A program made the position numbers and the translations under genes. This document shows, piece by piece, positions 36,703 through 47,900 of a stretch of 64,000 nt of DNA. Origin of the DNA: Norana najaformis. Lineage: Eukaryota; Annelida; Clitellata; Crassiclitellata; Hormogastridae. The notes under the pieces are model-generated. The model did no database searches. It saw only the letters and a program-made list of their open reading frames with translations, and was not told where the DNA came from. The stretch covers positions 15,415,952 to 15,479,951 of the forward strand of contig OZ029927.1 in assembly GCA_964023275.1 (NCBI GenBank), written 5' to 3'. How positions within the stretch are numbered: position 1 is the stretch's first letter; the number at the start of each line of letters is the position of its first letter.

Positions 36703-38912
36703 ATGGCAGATATACTGAACGACAAATATTTTTATCCTCTGCGGCCCATATACCACGCCTACAGTGATATGGATGGGGAAAGGGGTGTGGATCAAACGAT
36801 GGGAAAAGGGGATGATATTAAGGAGGACGAAAATCGGAAGGATACTTTGGTAAACAAGAAGAGAGTTCGCGAACGCCAGGCGTAAGTTTTTAAGTTGGGA
36901 AATGTTATTTACTGGTAAATTTTGAAATTGGAATAGGCTTGAGCGATAATTAAGGGCTATGATTGTGTTTACATTGTAGGCCTGAGCGAAACAGAGAGCT
37001 AGACCTATTTAAAGATAAGTTGAAATTGGTTCGGAATATTGACCGAGTAGTAATAATTGTACTGATCGGGTTAGGAAAAGCTGGGTTTAACTATGAAAGG
37101 TTAAATAAGTGAGACTTTGAGCTGTTACTATTGAAAGTTAAATATATGATAGGATGTAATTGGAAAGAGCTTGATATAGGTGCACGTGTGTAAAATGATT
37201 CACGATTTGCATTGTAATTAAATCACTGCAATGGCTTCCTGTTGGGCTGAGACTGTCAGAAACTTTTGAAAAACGGAAACAACAATAATCAGCTAAGTCC
37301 TTAGATTGCCTTAATCTGGTTTTGTTGAGTTAGTACTGTGCTACGTAAACAAGCCTTTTCAGTTGCTTGTCCAACTTTGGAAACTCTCCCCCCAGCTACT
37401 GTTTGTTCAGTTCCGTCTTTGCTGTCATTCCAATTCCACCACTTCAGCAGGTTTACCTACCATAGCAGATGAATTTGAATTTGCTTTCTGTAAACTGAGT
37501 GGTAGGTAATTGGCTAGATTTTAGTATGTGATCGGTTGATGTCGTGTTTTAGATACTGACCCAGTAGAACTTCCTGTTCGTTATTATTATGATTTATTAT
37601 TATGATTTATCACCATCATTATCATCATTACCACAATCACCATCATTATTAGATATGCTATTTTGTAAATTAGATATCATTATATGTTAGATTATCATTA
37701 TATGTTAACTTTGTCTAAAATCTTACTCTGCGATCCAGACAGACTAAGCCAAGAGAACCAGCTTATTTGCCTGCTTGAAGTAATTGTTTTAATGTCTGGC
37801 ATATGCTTTAAGGCTTAACGAAATGTCAAATTTTGTTTCAGGTTTGTAGACATCTTAGACAGATGGATGTTCATGCATTTGTTAGCAATTGTGTTCTTCA
37901 GTGTCGCAGCTGCTGTTGTATTCATGCATACGGGACTGCTGTGGTATCAGTACATGGTTAGGAAAACTAGTTTCTAAGCAATTATTACGTGTAACTGAGA
38001 GAATTTCATGGGCCATAGTTGTACTGCAGTGTTTATTTCAATTTATATAGTGCCTCTCACAAAACAAAGTATGGAGGGTCACTCCAATCACAAGAATTTG
38101 AAGTGAGGTAATGTGACATTGTACAATACGTTGAAGGATCTAGAAAGTTTTTCTTGTCTTTCCCTGGTTGTGACAAAAATTAGAACTGTTCTTGGTAAAC
38201 GAGCTTTTCTGGTTGCTGGAAATTTTGAAACTCGCTTTCTGCGTCTGTTTGTTCTGCTCAGTCTACTGTGTAATGATTATCTCAACTTCAGATTTACCTT
38301 TTTTCAGTTGGCATATCCCCCATAGGCTGCCTTTCTCTTTCATTGGACTGAGTTTCTGGATGTTGTTCTGACTGCTGCTGGATTTTGGTGTACCATCAGT
38401 TGATGCCTTGTGTAATAGACACCGGCACTACAGAAGTTGCAAATAACAAGAAGTACAATGTGCTCAAAGTCCAGCCTCAGGAAGAGAAAACAGTTACAGT
38501 TTACCAGAACTCATAAAATGTTTCCTTTAAATGATAGGGTTCTCTACAAAATCAGCAAAAGTCTGCTTGCAAAGAAGGTACTGGATCGTGTTCAACTATT
38601 GTTTTTCTGTAAAATTCATGCAGGAATTGGTGTGGCTTAGTTAATACCTTTGTATTTAAGAAAATAGCAATCTAATCAAGCCATTGTCTCCAGCATCAAA
38701 ATTGTATGCAAAGATTGGACATTTCTAATGTTTCTTAACCGCTTTTTCTGTCTAAATTGCAGAATGGCCGTCCTTATCGACCTACCGTTAACGACTTCTA
38801 CGTAACTCAGGAATCGGTTTCTGTATTGCACAATCCATCAGAACAGTGCAAGGATCAACCACCACAGCAGCAGCAGCTGCTAATTGTTAATACATCATTA
38901 TACTTCTGGTGA
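36703..38912 (+). CDS. Small single-pass membrane protein, unrecognised, 147 aa, three exons
   Basis: Exons 36703-36881, 37842-37956 and 38763-38912, with donors GTAAGT and GTTAGG and acceptors TTTCAG and TTGCAG, in phase. Exon 1 starts MADILNDKYFYPLRPIYHAY and is charged towards its end (KKRVRERQ). Exon 2 encodes one strongly hydrophobic segment, about residues 69-94 (from WMFMHLL to TGLLW), flanked by acidic/basic residues. Exon 3 is polar (RPYRPTVNDFYVTQESV) with a short Gln run. The basic residues before the segment would put the N-terminus in the cytosol by the positive-inside rule. There is no signal peptide. I do not recognise the family. It is head-to-head with NAPRT, and both introns carry LINE ends. 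Splice phase and composition support it; no similarity was available to confirm it. Confidence 0.65.
37325..37640 (+). mobile_element. LINE 3' end, degenerate
   Basis: Contains remnants of the LWNSLPPAT-type C-terminal LINE peptide (TTTGGAAACTCTCCCCCCAG), then TCGGTTGATGTCGTGTTTTA and a TTATTATGATT tail, as in other LINE ends in the window. In intron 1 of the small membrane protein gene. Confidence 0.55.
38130..38445 (+). mobile_element. LINE 3' end, degenerate
   Basis: Peptide remnant KIRTVLGKRAFLVAG matches TRTVLGKRAFSVAG at 6010-6350. The tail has CATCAGTTGATGCCTTGTG and TAGACACCGGCACTACAGAA. In intron 2 of the small membrane protein gene. Confidence 0.65.
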
Positions 38913-39559
38913 TGACATATTCATAACGCTGTGTCTGTGATACTTCTGCTGCAGGCATCTTAATAAGACTGATTTCAAAACAACGCAGTCATGCGATCCA
39001 CCAGTCAAAATATAGCCAATCATCCAGTCAGTTTTCAGTCAATGAATTCTGTGAATCCCAATTCCCTATAGCCATAACTCAACTTTCCACCACTCAGTTC
39101 TGTGATCCGTTGATAGTAATAGTCAATAGATGATAAGTTTTCTACCAGTCAGTTCATTGATTTGCCACCCAAGCAGCCATATTCAGTGGTGATCACAGTA
39201 GTCACATTTTATTACTAATGGCAGTTGGTGATTGCCAGCTGTTGGCCCAGTGTGGGTCCAACAGCTAGATCTCAGGGCAGTCACTATAGCTAGTAGATAC
39301 TCTGTTTTCTACCAGGAAATCAATCCATTAATCCACCAATCACTGTAGCCAAAAGATGATAATTTTCTACCAATCATTCATTAGTGCATCGATCTACCAG
39401 TTACTGTACCCAGCAGCTGTTCCTCCAGCTTTGGTTATAATGTGCAGTGCTTAGAGATTTTATTTCTTGCTTTTATAGGATTCCTCTATAAATCTAGACC
39501 TTTATATAATACAGTTTAAGAACCACACAATGCACTACACAATCTTACTCTCTCTCTCT

Positions 39560-39965
39560 CTTCAACCGTCCTCGGTACGAGGGTTGGTCGCATTGTAGAT
39601 GATTCTTTTCCATCCACTCCTATCCTCGGTTCCTCTCAGCAACTTCTCTGTGGCTATACCGGTCCATTCGCCGATGTTGTCCATCCACCTCTTCCTTGGT
39701 CTTCCTCTTGCTCTTGCTCCCGGAACTGTTCCTTGCATGATCTCCTTCTCCAAGCAATCACCCTGTTTCCTCACTATGTGTCCAAAGTACGACATCTTTC
39801 TTCTTTTGATTGATTCAAGTAGACTCCTTTCTACACCCGCCGTCTCTAGCACCCACTCATTTGTTCTTTTTTCCGTCCATGATATTCTAAGTATTTTCCG
39901 TATGCACTTCATTTCAAATGCCCTAATTCTATCCTCATCCCTCTTTTTGATTGTCCAATCTTACT
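39560..39965 (-). mobile_element. LINE fragment, RTE-like C-terminal reverse transcriptase region
   Basis: Open minus-strand frame with RKILRISWTEKRTNEWVLE, SYFGHIVRKQGDCLEKEIM, GRPRKRWMDNIGEWTG and WKRIIYNATNP. These match the common C-terminal segment of RTE-type LINE ORFs (FGHxxR, GRPRxRWxD). There are no stops over 116 codons, so it is relatively young. It ends in CTCTCTCTCT simple sequence on its 3' side. Confidence 0.8.
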
Positions 39966-40197
39966 ACAGTTATCTTAAGTGGTTATTGCAGTAGTGGTGG
40001 TGATGGCATCGATGCCTGTAAGTTTTGTTGGGATAATTTATACAGCAATGTGATAGTTCATTCCTAGAAGGTGTAGTACTGTAGTAGCTAGAGTTGCCCT
40101 GCTGTAAAGTTACCACATTGGAAAGTTGCTGTTCGTTTAGTCTGCTTGATTTGGGTCCTTCTTTGTGTAGTTTTGTGAAACTGTTGTTTGCACTTGT

Positions 40198-40350
40198 TAC
40201 ATACATACATGTATGTATCTACATACATATACTTACATATATGGGTGTTACATACATTTATGTACTTACATACATATGTGTACATATGTCTGCACATACA
40301 TACGTAGATGTTACTGAAAACGTACATAAGTATGTACACACATACATATC
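40198..40350. repeat. (ACAT)n imperfect microsatellite
   Basis: ACATACAT/ATGT tetranucleotide run with interruptions. Overlapping ORFs are artefacts. Confidence 0.85.
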
Positions 40351-41084
40351 TTGTCAGCGATGACAATTATTACATAGTCAGGTTAATCCTGAGAACCTGT
40401 GCCAGTAATGACAATTTATTACATGCTAAACAAACTTATCTAGCATCTGAAGTTGTGATTTATTGTCTAGCAAAATTGCTAGCTTGTACTTCAGTCTGCG
40501 AGTTTTTTGGGTTTTGTATGCCCCTTTAGACCCTAAATACACCACTGCATTAGATAAGTTACCATAATGCTTAACTAGTTATAGTAATAGTTGTGTTGGA
40601 AATGTTTTTTCCTCTGATTGTGGCCAGATTGCTTCAAGTGCCTTCGTTTTAGTTCTTTGGCGTAGTTCTGTATTTGTTAGAGCCGAACTGCTCAATATCC
40701 AACAGTTATTAACTATATTTTCTAGTGCTTTTTTAATTTCACAATTCAGGTTAAGAACTTTAGCAAATTTTTATTTTTCAGCTGTATAATATTTAAGATG
40801 TTTTAATTTGTAACTAATTTCTGATTGTTGGTAAATGCGTAACATACATACAGCTTCATAAAAGATGGAATTCAGTTGCTGCTTTCGAAATGTTGAAAAG
40901 ATTGTCGACTCTCTCAAGATAATCTGAGGAAGTGAAAACACTTTATTTCTCAAAATATCATTTGAGACTTGTGTGTTCTTGATCCAATTTGAAAACTGAA
41001 TTTAATGTTTCATAATAATAACGAATAATAATAATAATTCACGTGGTTGGATATCAGCGAGGACTGATCATTCCAAAACAGTGC

Positions 41085-41275
41085 ATGAACTGAACTGTGT
41101 TCATGCTGCTCAGTCGCTTCTGTCATTTCATTCTGAACTTAAAACTTACCTTTTTCAAATTATCCTATTGACCTGATTGCAGCTTGGCTTTGGTTTGCCA
41201 TTGGTTGATGTCTTGTGCATTAGACACTGGCACATTAGATGTTAAAAATTATTATTATTATTATGAACTTGAGCA
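41085..41275 (+). mobile_element. LINE 3' end, degenerate
   Basis: TCTGTCATTTCATTCTGAAC, GATTGCAGCTTGGCTTTGG, TTGATGTCTTGTGCATTAGA and a TTATTATTA tail match the reverse complement of 6010-6240 closely. Confidence 0.7.
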
Positions 41276-41814
41276 CGAAATCTGAAAAAGAAACTTATGG
41301 TTTTAGTAAGTTTACAATAAGGGATCTACGGATGAATTTTTGGTAAAAGTTTATAGCTTATATCTCATTTTATGAATCAGTTTGTGCTATTTGATTTTTG
41401 GCTGTGTTTGTGTAATTCATGTTTGGATAAGATAAACTTATTTCTCCTGCATTTCTATCATTGTTATCATTACTGCATGCACTATCATTTAATTCCTGCA
41501 AATCTAACCAACTGAAAAGACTTCCACAGCACAACCGTGTTACTGCATAACACCCAAGACATCAGTTGATTGCTGCCAAAGAGAAATGACAGGCAAACCA
41601 GTCAGAGGTTACTCAAGTCAGAGTTCATGAGCTGAAAAACCTACACTCAAAAAGCAGTCTGGAAAAAGAGCGGCTTTTTGTCCAGGACTAGGTAACTCTA
41701 ATTGTAAGAGAATAGTTTTATAGTTCCTTGTAAAGAATTGTTATTGTGATGTCTGAACACGTGTATTATGTCTCTTAAGAGCTTCTCAGAGGCTCTCAGT
41801 AAATGCAGTTGTAA

Positions 41815-41960
41815 ATGTGCACATTTTTTTATAACGATTATATGGCATCAACCCTACTTTTTTGGTGAATTTATCACCACTGCCTGTGTTGGAATGGGCG
41901 CCATTCCATTTAAGCACTTGGTATGTGGCCAACAGTGAGAGAGGTCTTTAAAACTATGGG
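41815..41960 (-). mobile_element. SINE-like repeat, family D
   Basis: Shares GGTGAATTTATCACCACTGC, the GGGCGCCATTCCATTTAAG block and an ATTTTTTTATAACGATTATA end with 51865-52240. Confidence 0.5.
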
Positions 41961-43037
41961 GCAGTACAAATGAAAGTAAATTAGCAAGTCATGGTTTTAA
42001 GTTTCTTAACTTTGCACTTACTTTAGACAAATGGACCTACATTCATAAAGTTGAGGAAACAAGCTGCTGCATTCTAGTAATGGAGTTGTGTGAGAGAATG
42101 AAATGTTTCATCTTCAAAGTTTATCATAAATTTCATGAACGAAGACCCTGAGAATTGTACTGGTAACTTTTTAACACCAGTCCTCAACACTTGTGTATGA
42201 TACTTGTGTGTATAATTTTGTGCTGCACAGTTTCAGCGGAGTTTAATTTGAACATTTTTCAATCTTTGAAATACTACTGTAAATTTACAGATAGATGTAT
42301 GCATGTACTGTAATCTGAGAGCACAAATGATGCACACCAATTGGAATGCCTTTGGCTAATTTACTCTGTCAGGTGTCTTTAACTGCAAAACTCGTTTTTT
42401 GCAAATGTGCATGCTGTGTTTTGAAGCATTCTGGTATTTTAGAGGATTCCACTTATATGAAGCAGGTAACCCAGACTGTTTTGTTAATTCCTTGTTGTGT
42501 CGCTCGTGGCAACTAGTGGCCAGCAGTGTTGGCCTGACTAGTATTGCTGTGAGGGATACATGGATTTTGTTTTTAACGATATGTATTGTGATACCGAGGC
42601 ATTTTTGTTAAAATAACTCAGTTCGGATATTATGGCGGACTTTAGTTTAAGGTGGATCTTTTGTTTCAGACAAAATGTTTTGTCAGGTGAAGTAGTCCTG
42701 TTTCGTGGCTACTGAGATGTAATTTCGCTCAACTTAGTTAAGTACTTGATTTAAAAGCATGTTTTAGATGTCTTAAAACAGTGGGAGATAAATTAGTTGT
42801 GTATGGTTTATATTTAATTGTAATTATTGAGATTAAATCTTCTGCAACTTCAGAAATCGCCTGTCGGTTTGTGCACTCGTTACTGCTGGCTTTAGTAGGT
42901 GAACTAATACACTGCAAGCCATCAGGTGCTCTCAGTTGAACATAAACTTCTCAGAAATCCATACTGCAGTTCAACTAAAGAAAGAGCATTGGACTAAAAC
43001 CTTGGGTAATGACTCTTTTTAGACACTTCTCCCTCAC

Positions 43038-43530
43038 TTATAGTTCAAAGAAATGTGGACCTGGGCAGGGTGTGATTTGTAGGGAGAAATGGGAAACTAT
43101 CCCCACTGGTTCTGACCATCTCCAACTGAAGATACATTTCCGTATCCGTATATCCATCCTCATTTCTGAAGGTCGGAGACCAGAGTCATCGATATCAGCT
43201 CTCTCCATGCCGTCCTGTCCTGTGTGCTCCCGATGCATTCCGCTTCTGATAGTCCAGTCCATTCTTTGATGTCGTCCATCCGTCTTCGCCTCGGTCTTCC
43301 CCTTGATCTTGATCCCTCTACATATGCTTGTAATAGGTGAGCAGAGTTTGTTTTCGCGGACTAGGTGGCCGAAATATCTCAACTTCCTGCCTTTCACTAC
43401 CTCCAGCAGTCTTTTCGTTGGTCTCAGTTCTTCCAATATTGAGGCATTTGTTCTGTGTTCCCTCCAGCTGACCCCCAGATACATTTGCCCCATACATTTT
43501 GCTTCCTTCCATAAGTCCTCCACCACTGTT
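43038..43530 (-). mobile_element. LINE fragment, RTE-like, with frameshifts
   Basis: Minus-strand peptide pieces EGRKLRYFGHLVRENKL-like and a GRPR-like region in a shifted frame resemble 39560-39965. At least one frameshift near 43320 breaks the protein. The 3' side (GGGAAACTATCCCCACTGGT at 43088) is shared with 56995-57080. Confidence 0.65.
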
Positions 43531-43654
43531 TCATACTGTCAACATTTAAAGATTCAAAGAAATCTGTCAACTTTGGACGATGCCCTACGATTTAAATTAC
43601 AGATGCAGGCTAACGTCTTAGCAACTGGCCAACCTAGCGCAGACTAATTTTCGC

Positions 43655-43800
43655 TATCAGTGTTGTTTGCAGCATAACGTAGAAGTAGAGGAGATCCATA
43701 AGCTAACCCCAAAAGGTAGCCATTGGTTAGCAACTTCATTTTCTTAGCCTCAGCATATGGGGACGGGTGGTTGAATGGCATAATGAAACGATGCTGACTT
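43655..43800 (-). mobile_element. tRNA-derived SINE, family A, truncated
   Basis: Only the 3' part remains: AACTTCATTTTCTTAGCCTC and AGCATATGGGGACGGGTGG as read on +. The tRNA-like head is absent. Confidence 0.55.
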
Positions 43801-44608
43801 AGCAGAAACTGGTAATATTTTAAAACAAAAAATGACTGGATCTGCAGTTGGAAAATTTTAGTCAAACCACAAATTCTCATTTTAACAAAATATTTATTAA
43901 CAATTAGCTATTGCCTCTAACGCCAGACTTTTCCGATATGGTTTCTCAGTCAGATTTGTTTTCCCAAACAATTAAATCTCCTCGGTCACACGTGAGCAGA
44001 AATCCACAAACTATAATAATGAAAGCTTCAGCACTGGGACTTCACAAAGACTTTTACGACTATACACAATAAATAAACTGCCTACGAAAGAAAGAATAAA
44101 AAATGTCAATTACCATGACAAAATCTGGCAAGAGATAGAAAATTTTAATGCAGCTATGTTGCTAATTGAATTAGAATGTGCTCCAAATGTCGAATATTAG
44201 AGGTAGCATTCTTGGTCAGGGACAGGTGGTAGTGTCGTTTTCATGTGGCTTACGGCATTCTCGGTTTTTTGTTCACCACTAACAAATAGAACAAGCCAGA
44301 TTTTAAATTACACAGGTTGCAAAACTGGTCATGACTAATGCGCATATGTATGCAAGTATGTATCAGAGCAATTCGATGGTAGTGCTTAAGTACCTCACAA
44401 AAGTGCTTCGTGCTAGCCTAACCTATGTTATAGTTCTAAAAGAACAGCAAGATTATGGCACATTCATTCACAGGTGACTGGTTTTGAAATCCACCAAGAT
44501 GATAAAGATTTCTTTCATATGCTGTGTGCTGTATGTTTAAGGTTTATATTAAATTGGTGATATGAACCGTCTAGCCATGATACAAGTTAAAATGGATTTT
44601 AGAAATAT

Positions 44609-44614
44609 TTTATT
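44609..44614 (-). promoter_or_regulatory. Candidate poly(A) signal of the Ig-domain gene
   Basis: AATAAA on the minus strand about 290 bases after the stop codon at 44906-44908. It is the first canonical hexamer I see. Confidence 0.3.
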
Positions 44615-44905
44615 ACCTTTTTAACCTATCAAGATGATGAATTTGAGTATATTCATCTATGTGCTGAAATGTGTTCACATTTCTCAGGAAGAGTGATTCT
44701 ACTGCCCAAAGATAACAGAAGTGTTGTAATGTAAAGGTAGAACCACCACAAGACATATACTGTACTCCCCTCAGACCAGCATAAGATATAGAGGATAATC
44801 TTCAAATGTTGACAAAAGATAACAGTCTGCAACTGACACAAGGTTAAGGGTTAAAGTTCACTATGTTCAAGCTAGACTTTAACGAAAGAAGTGTGCAGGT
44901 ACTCA

Positions 44906-47900
44906 CTACCCGCTGTCATCGGAATCGTACTCAATAACGTGGCATCCCCTTCTCTGCTCCTGCTTATAAACTATACAAACACAAGAATCATTAGTTAACA
45001 GTTCATAGTCTACAAAGCGATATGAAATTCTAATGCAGCTATGGTTTTGACTGATTTTAGCATGTATTCCAATTGTCGAATATATTAATGTAGTATAGTA
45101 TTCATGATCAGGATTTTGATAATTGTTGCTTTTAAAACCAAAGTAATCAGAATATTCATAAACATAGTCACCTGGTTAGAAAGCTGACATGTTGTATTGG
45201 TAGCAATTGGCCACTGTGGCAACATTTGCACAATCCAAACAGATATTTGTGTATTTAATAACAATTCTAATACACTTTGAAATGGATTATTATTATTATT
45301 ATTATTTTGCATTTACTATGTGCACAAAGTCAGCAAATCTGAATCTGTGGTGCAAAGCAACTGTAAGCAAAGGACTTGCTCAAAGTCCATATGTAGTAAC
45401 CGTCCAAGGGAGGCTCAAACCCGTACTCTCCAAGTTACAAGCCGAGTGCTTTAACCAACTGGTTTACCATGCCTCACTATTGAACATCAAATAAAGGACA
45501 TTTATTACAAAATGCTCTGATGAAATCTAATCTCAGTACCTCTGTAGCTTCTTTTGTTGCTTGTCACCCTGTGGTAAAGAAAAGTTAGAAACATGAGAAG
45601 AAACGCTATCGGAATAACTATCCAAATCGTGCTGATTATGTCTTTTTTCTGCAGAAGACCAACTCCATACGAAATCAGTTTATTTGAGTTCCCTTGTACA
45701 TGAAGTCCTGCAAATAAAATAATTACATGAATTACTACCATACTGTATTATACATTTCTGCTTAATATCGAAATGTTGCATAGCTCTGGAGTCATTTTTT
45801 GGTATAAATGTAATTGTACATATTTCTCTACAATGACCGTATGGCCTTGACCCTGCTCATTTTTCAATGGTATGCATCGGTTTTGCTTTGTATGAATCTT
45901 AAACATTTTTATAATTTAAATGAAATGGCTTGAAAGTATAAATAGTCATCAATATTTTGAGAATGCAAATGAAACAGCTTAAATATGTAAATAGCCAATA
46001 ACTACTTATTACTGTCACAGTACGGCCAACTTTCACAGCACAATTCATTAATGTTATCCTAACTTAAATCTATTCAAACACCAATATCTGATAATGAATT
46101 ATTAGATTTACTCAGTTTTCTGACAGTTTTAAAGAAAATAATAAAACAAGCAATAAACAAACCATATCTTGTGAAATAGGAGACATCATCAATAGACAAT
46201 GTTGTTACTAAGTCCGTTGTTGAATCATTGGTATTGAGTTGGACTACAACACAAGGAAAGGAAAATAATGCGGAAAAGTTACCAAAAGCCTCTATGGTAA
46301 AACACTACATACTATAAAGACAGTACACTGCAAAGTGACAATCAGTAAGTGGTAATCCTAGTAATTGGTACATGATGATCCAGGAAAGTGGTATACAATA
46401 ATCCTGGCAATTGGTACATGATGATCCAGGAAAGTGATATGCAATAATCCTGGCAATTGGTACATGATGATCCAGGAAAGTGGTATACAATAATCCTGGC
46501 AACTGGTACATGATGATCCAGGAAAGTGGTATACAATAATCCTGGCAATTGGTACATGATGATCCTGGAGAGTGGTACACAATAATCCTAGCAATTGGTA
46601 CATGATGATCGTACATGATGATCCAGGAAAGTGGTATACAATAATCCTGGCAATTGGTACATGATGATCCTGACAATTGTTACATGACGATCCTGGCAAG
46701 TGGTACATAATAATCCTGGCATTTGTGGCAAGTGGTCAATGTAGACAGGTATAAATCTGCAGTCCCATCTCCTGGTTGAAACCTTACCGGTACGTATACA
46801 CCAGACCACCCTTATAACATGCTTTGCTACAACATTAATTCTAACATACTGGGCACAATGGTCCATTGGTTAAGCTAGAGGTAGCGAGAGGTGGCAAAGC
46901 AACTGATGCATCGGTTTTTCACCTCTGCAACCCGTGCTGATGAATACTGTTGACAGAAGAAGAAGAAGAAGAGCAGCCCCTTAAGTCAGCCCCAAGAAGA
47001 AGCCAAGGGTATGAAGTGTTAGCGACTTCGTTTATCTTATCCTTAGCATGCGGGGGGGGGGGGCAGATGACCAGCCCTCACCCTTGCTGCCTGATCTTTC
47101 CACTGACAGCGTGCACTCAGTGTACTAATTACAGCTGAGTCTGCTAGAGGGAGAAAGTGGAGCCGAAATGTTGAAATAAATTTCTGTTGTGGTGGCAATT
47201 TCACCTCTCGACCTTTTAACCGACAGTCCAGCATGACAACCATAAGAATATCAAACAACCCTGTTAATAAGAGAGAGTAATACAAAATAAAGTGATTACT
47301 TTACTTCAATCTACCTTATGTTACTTCCAACATTTGTTTCTTGTACTGAACTAAATGGACCTACCACTTTGCACGACATTTTGTTCCAAGTAATCGGATG
47401 TTTCATTCAGGAAGGAGTCATTTGATGCAGCAACAGGTTCTGTGACGTCTTTGATATGAGAGACAATAGAAGGAGAGTAGTTTTCAGTTTGGTCCTTTTC
47501 ATCAGCATCTAACGGCAGAGTGGAGGACGCTGAAACATTACAATAAACAACACGATAAAGCAAATGTAATGTACGGTAATTGCTTTGCTGCAGCACTGAA
47601 AGTGTGTCGCCTGTGCTGTTTCTACCCAAAATGCATCCTGTCTTGTGGTGTGGGATTTTGTACTCTTCCACCTCCCCTGATACATAAACAATTGTAATTA
47701 TGAGTTACAACATTTACCAGATTTTACTAAACAATATATATTGGCAAATTAAAAATACTAGATTCACTATGTTCCCTGTAACAGTTTTATCTAATCACTT
47801 GACTTCTACAGCACCATTATCATAATGTGCAAGGCATCAATCAGTTCTCTGACTCTTAAAGCTATAGGCTGAAGCACAGACAAGACGATGTATCTAGGTC

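Larger units (their letters stand above)
38913..44905. other. Gene-poor region made of repeats
   Basis: No gene was found. About 39000-39440 is a vague repeat of CAGTCA/CCAATCA phrases. The region otherwise holds the LINE and SINE pieces listed separately, a microsatellite at 40198-40350, and AT-rich single-copy sequence. Its left end may be 3' UTR of the small membrane protein gene and its right end 3' UTR of the Ig gene. Confidence 0.5.

Noticed and set aside
43318..43526. Possible further exon of the Ig gene downstream of the stop
   Set aside because: The peptide is the C-terminal segment of an RTE-like LINE (YFGHLVREN), not a receptor tail.
44906..44908. Possible donor overlapping the Ig-gene stop (GGTAGTGAGT), which would extend the cytoplasmic tail
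   Set aside because: Considered because L1 proteins have longer tails, but I found no downstream exon with a FIGQY-type motif in the 6 kb that follows, so the stop is kept with some doubt.
46305..46866. ORFs with repeated Cys-rich peptide resembling a repeat protein
   Set aside because: They translate the 46-bp minisatellite. Several overlapping frames give similar periodic peptides, and neighbouring exons of the Ig gene run through this intron.
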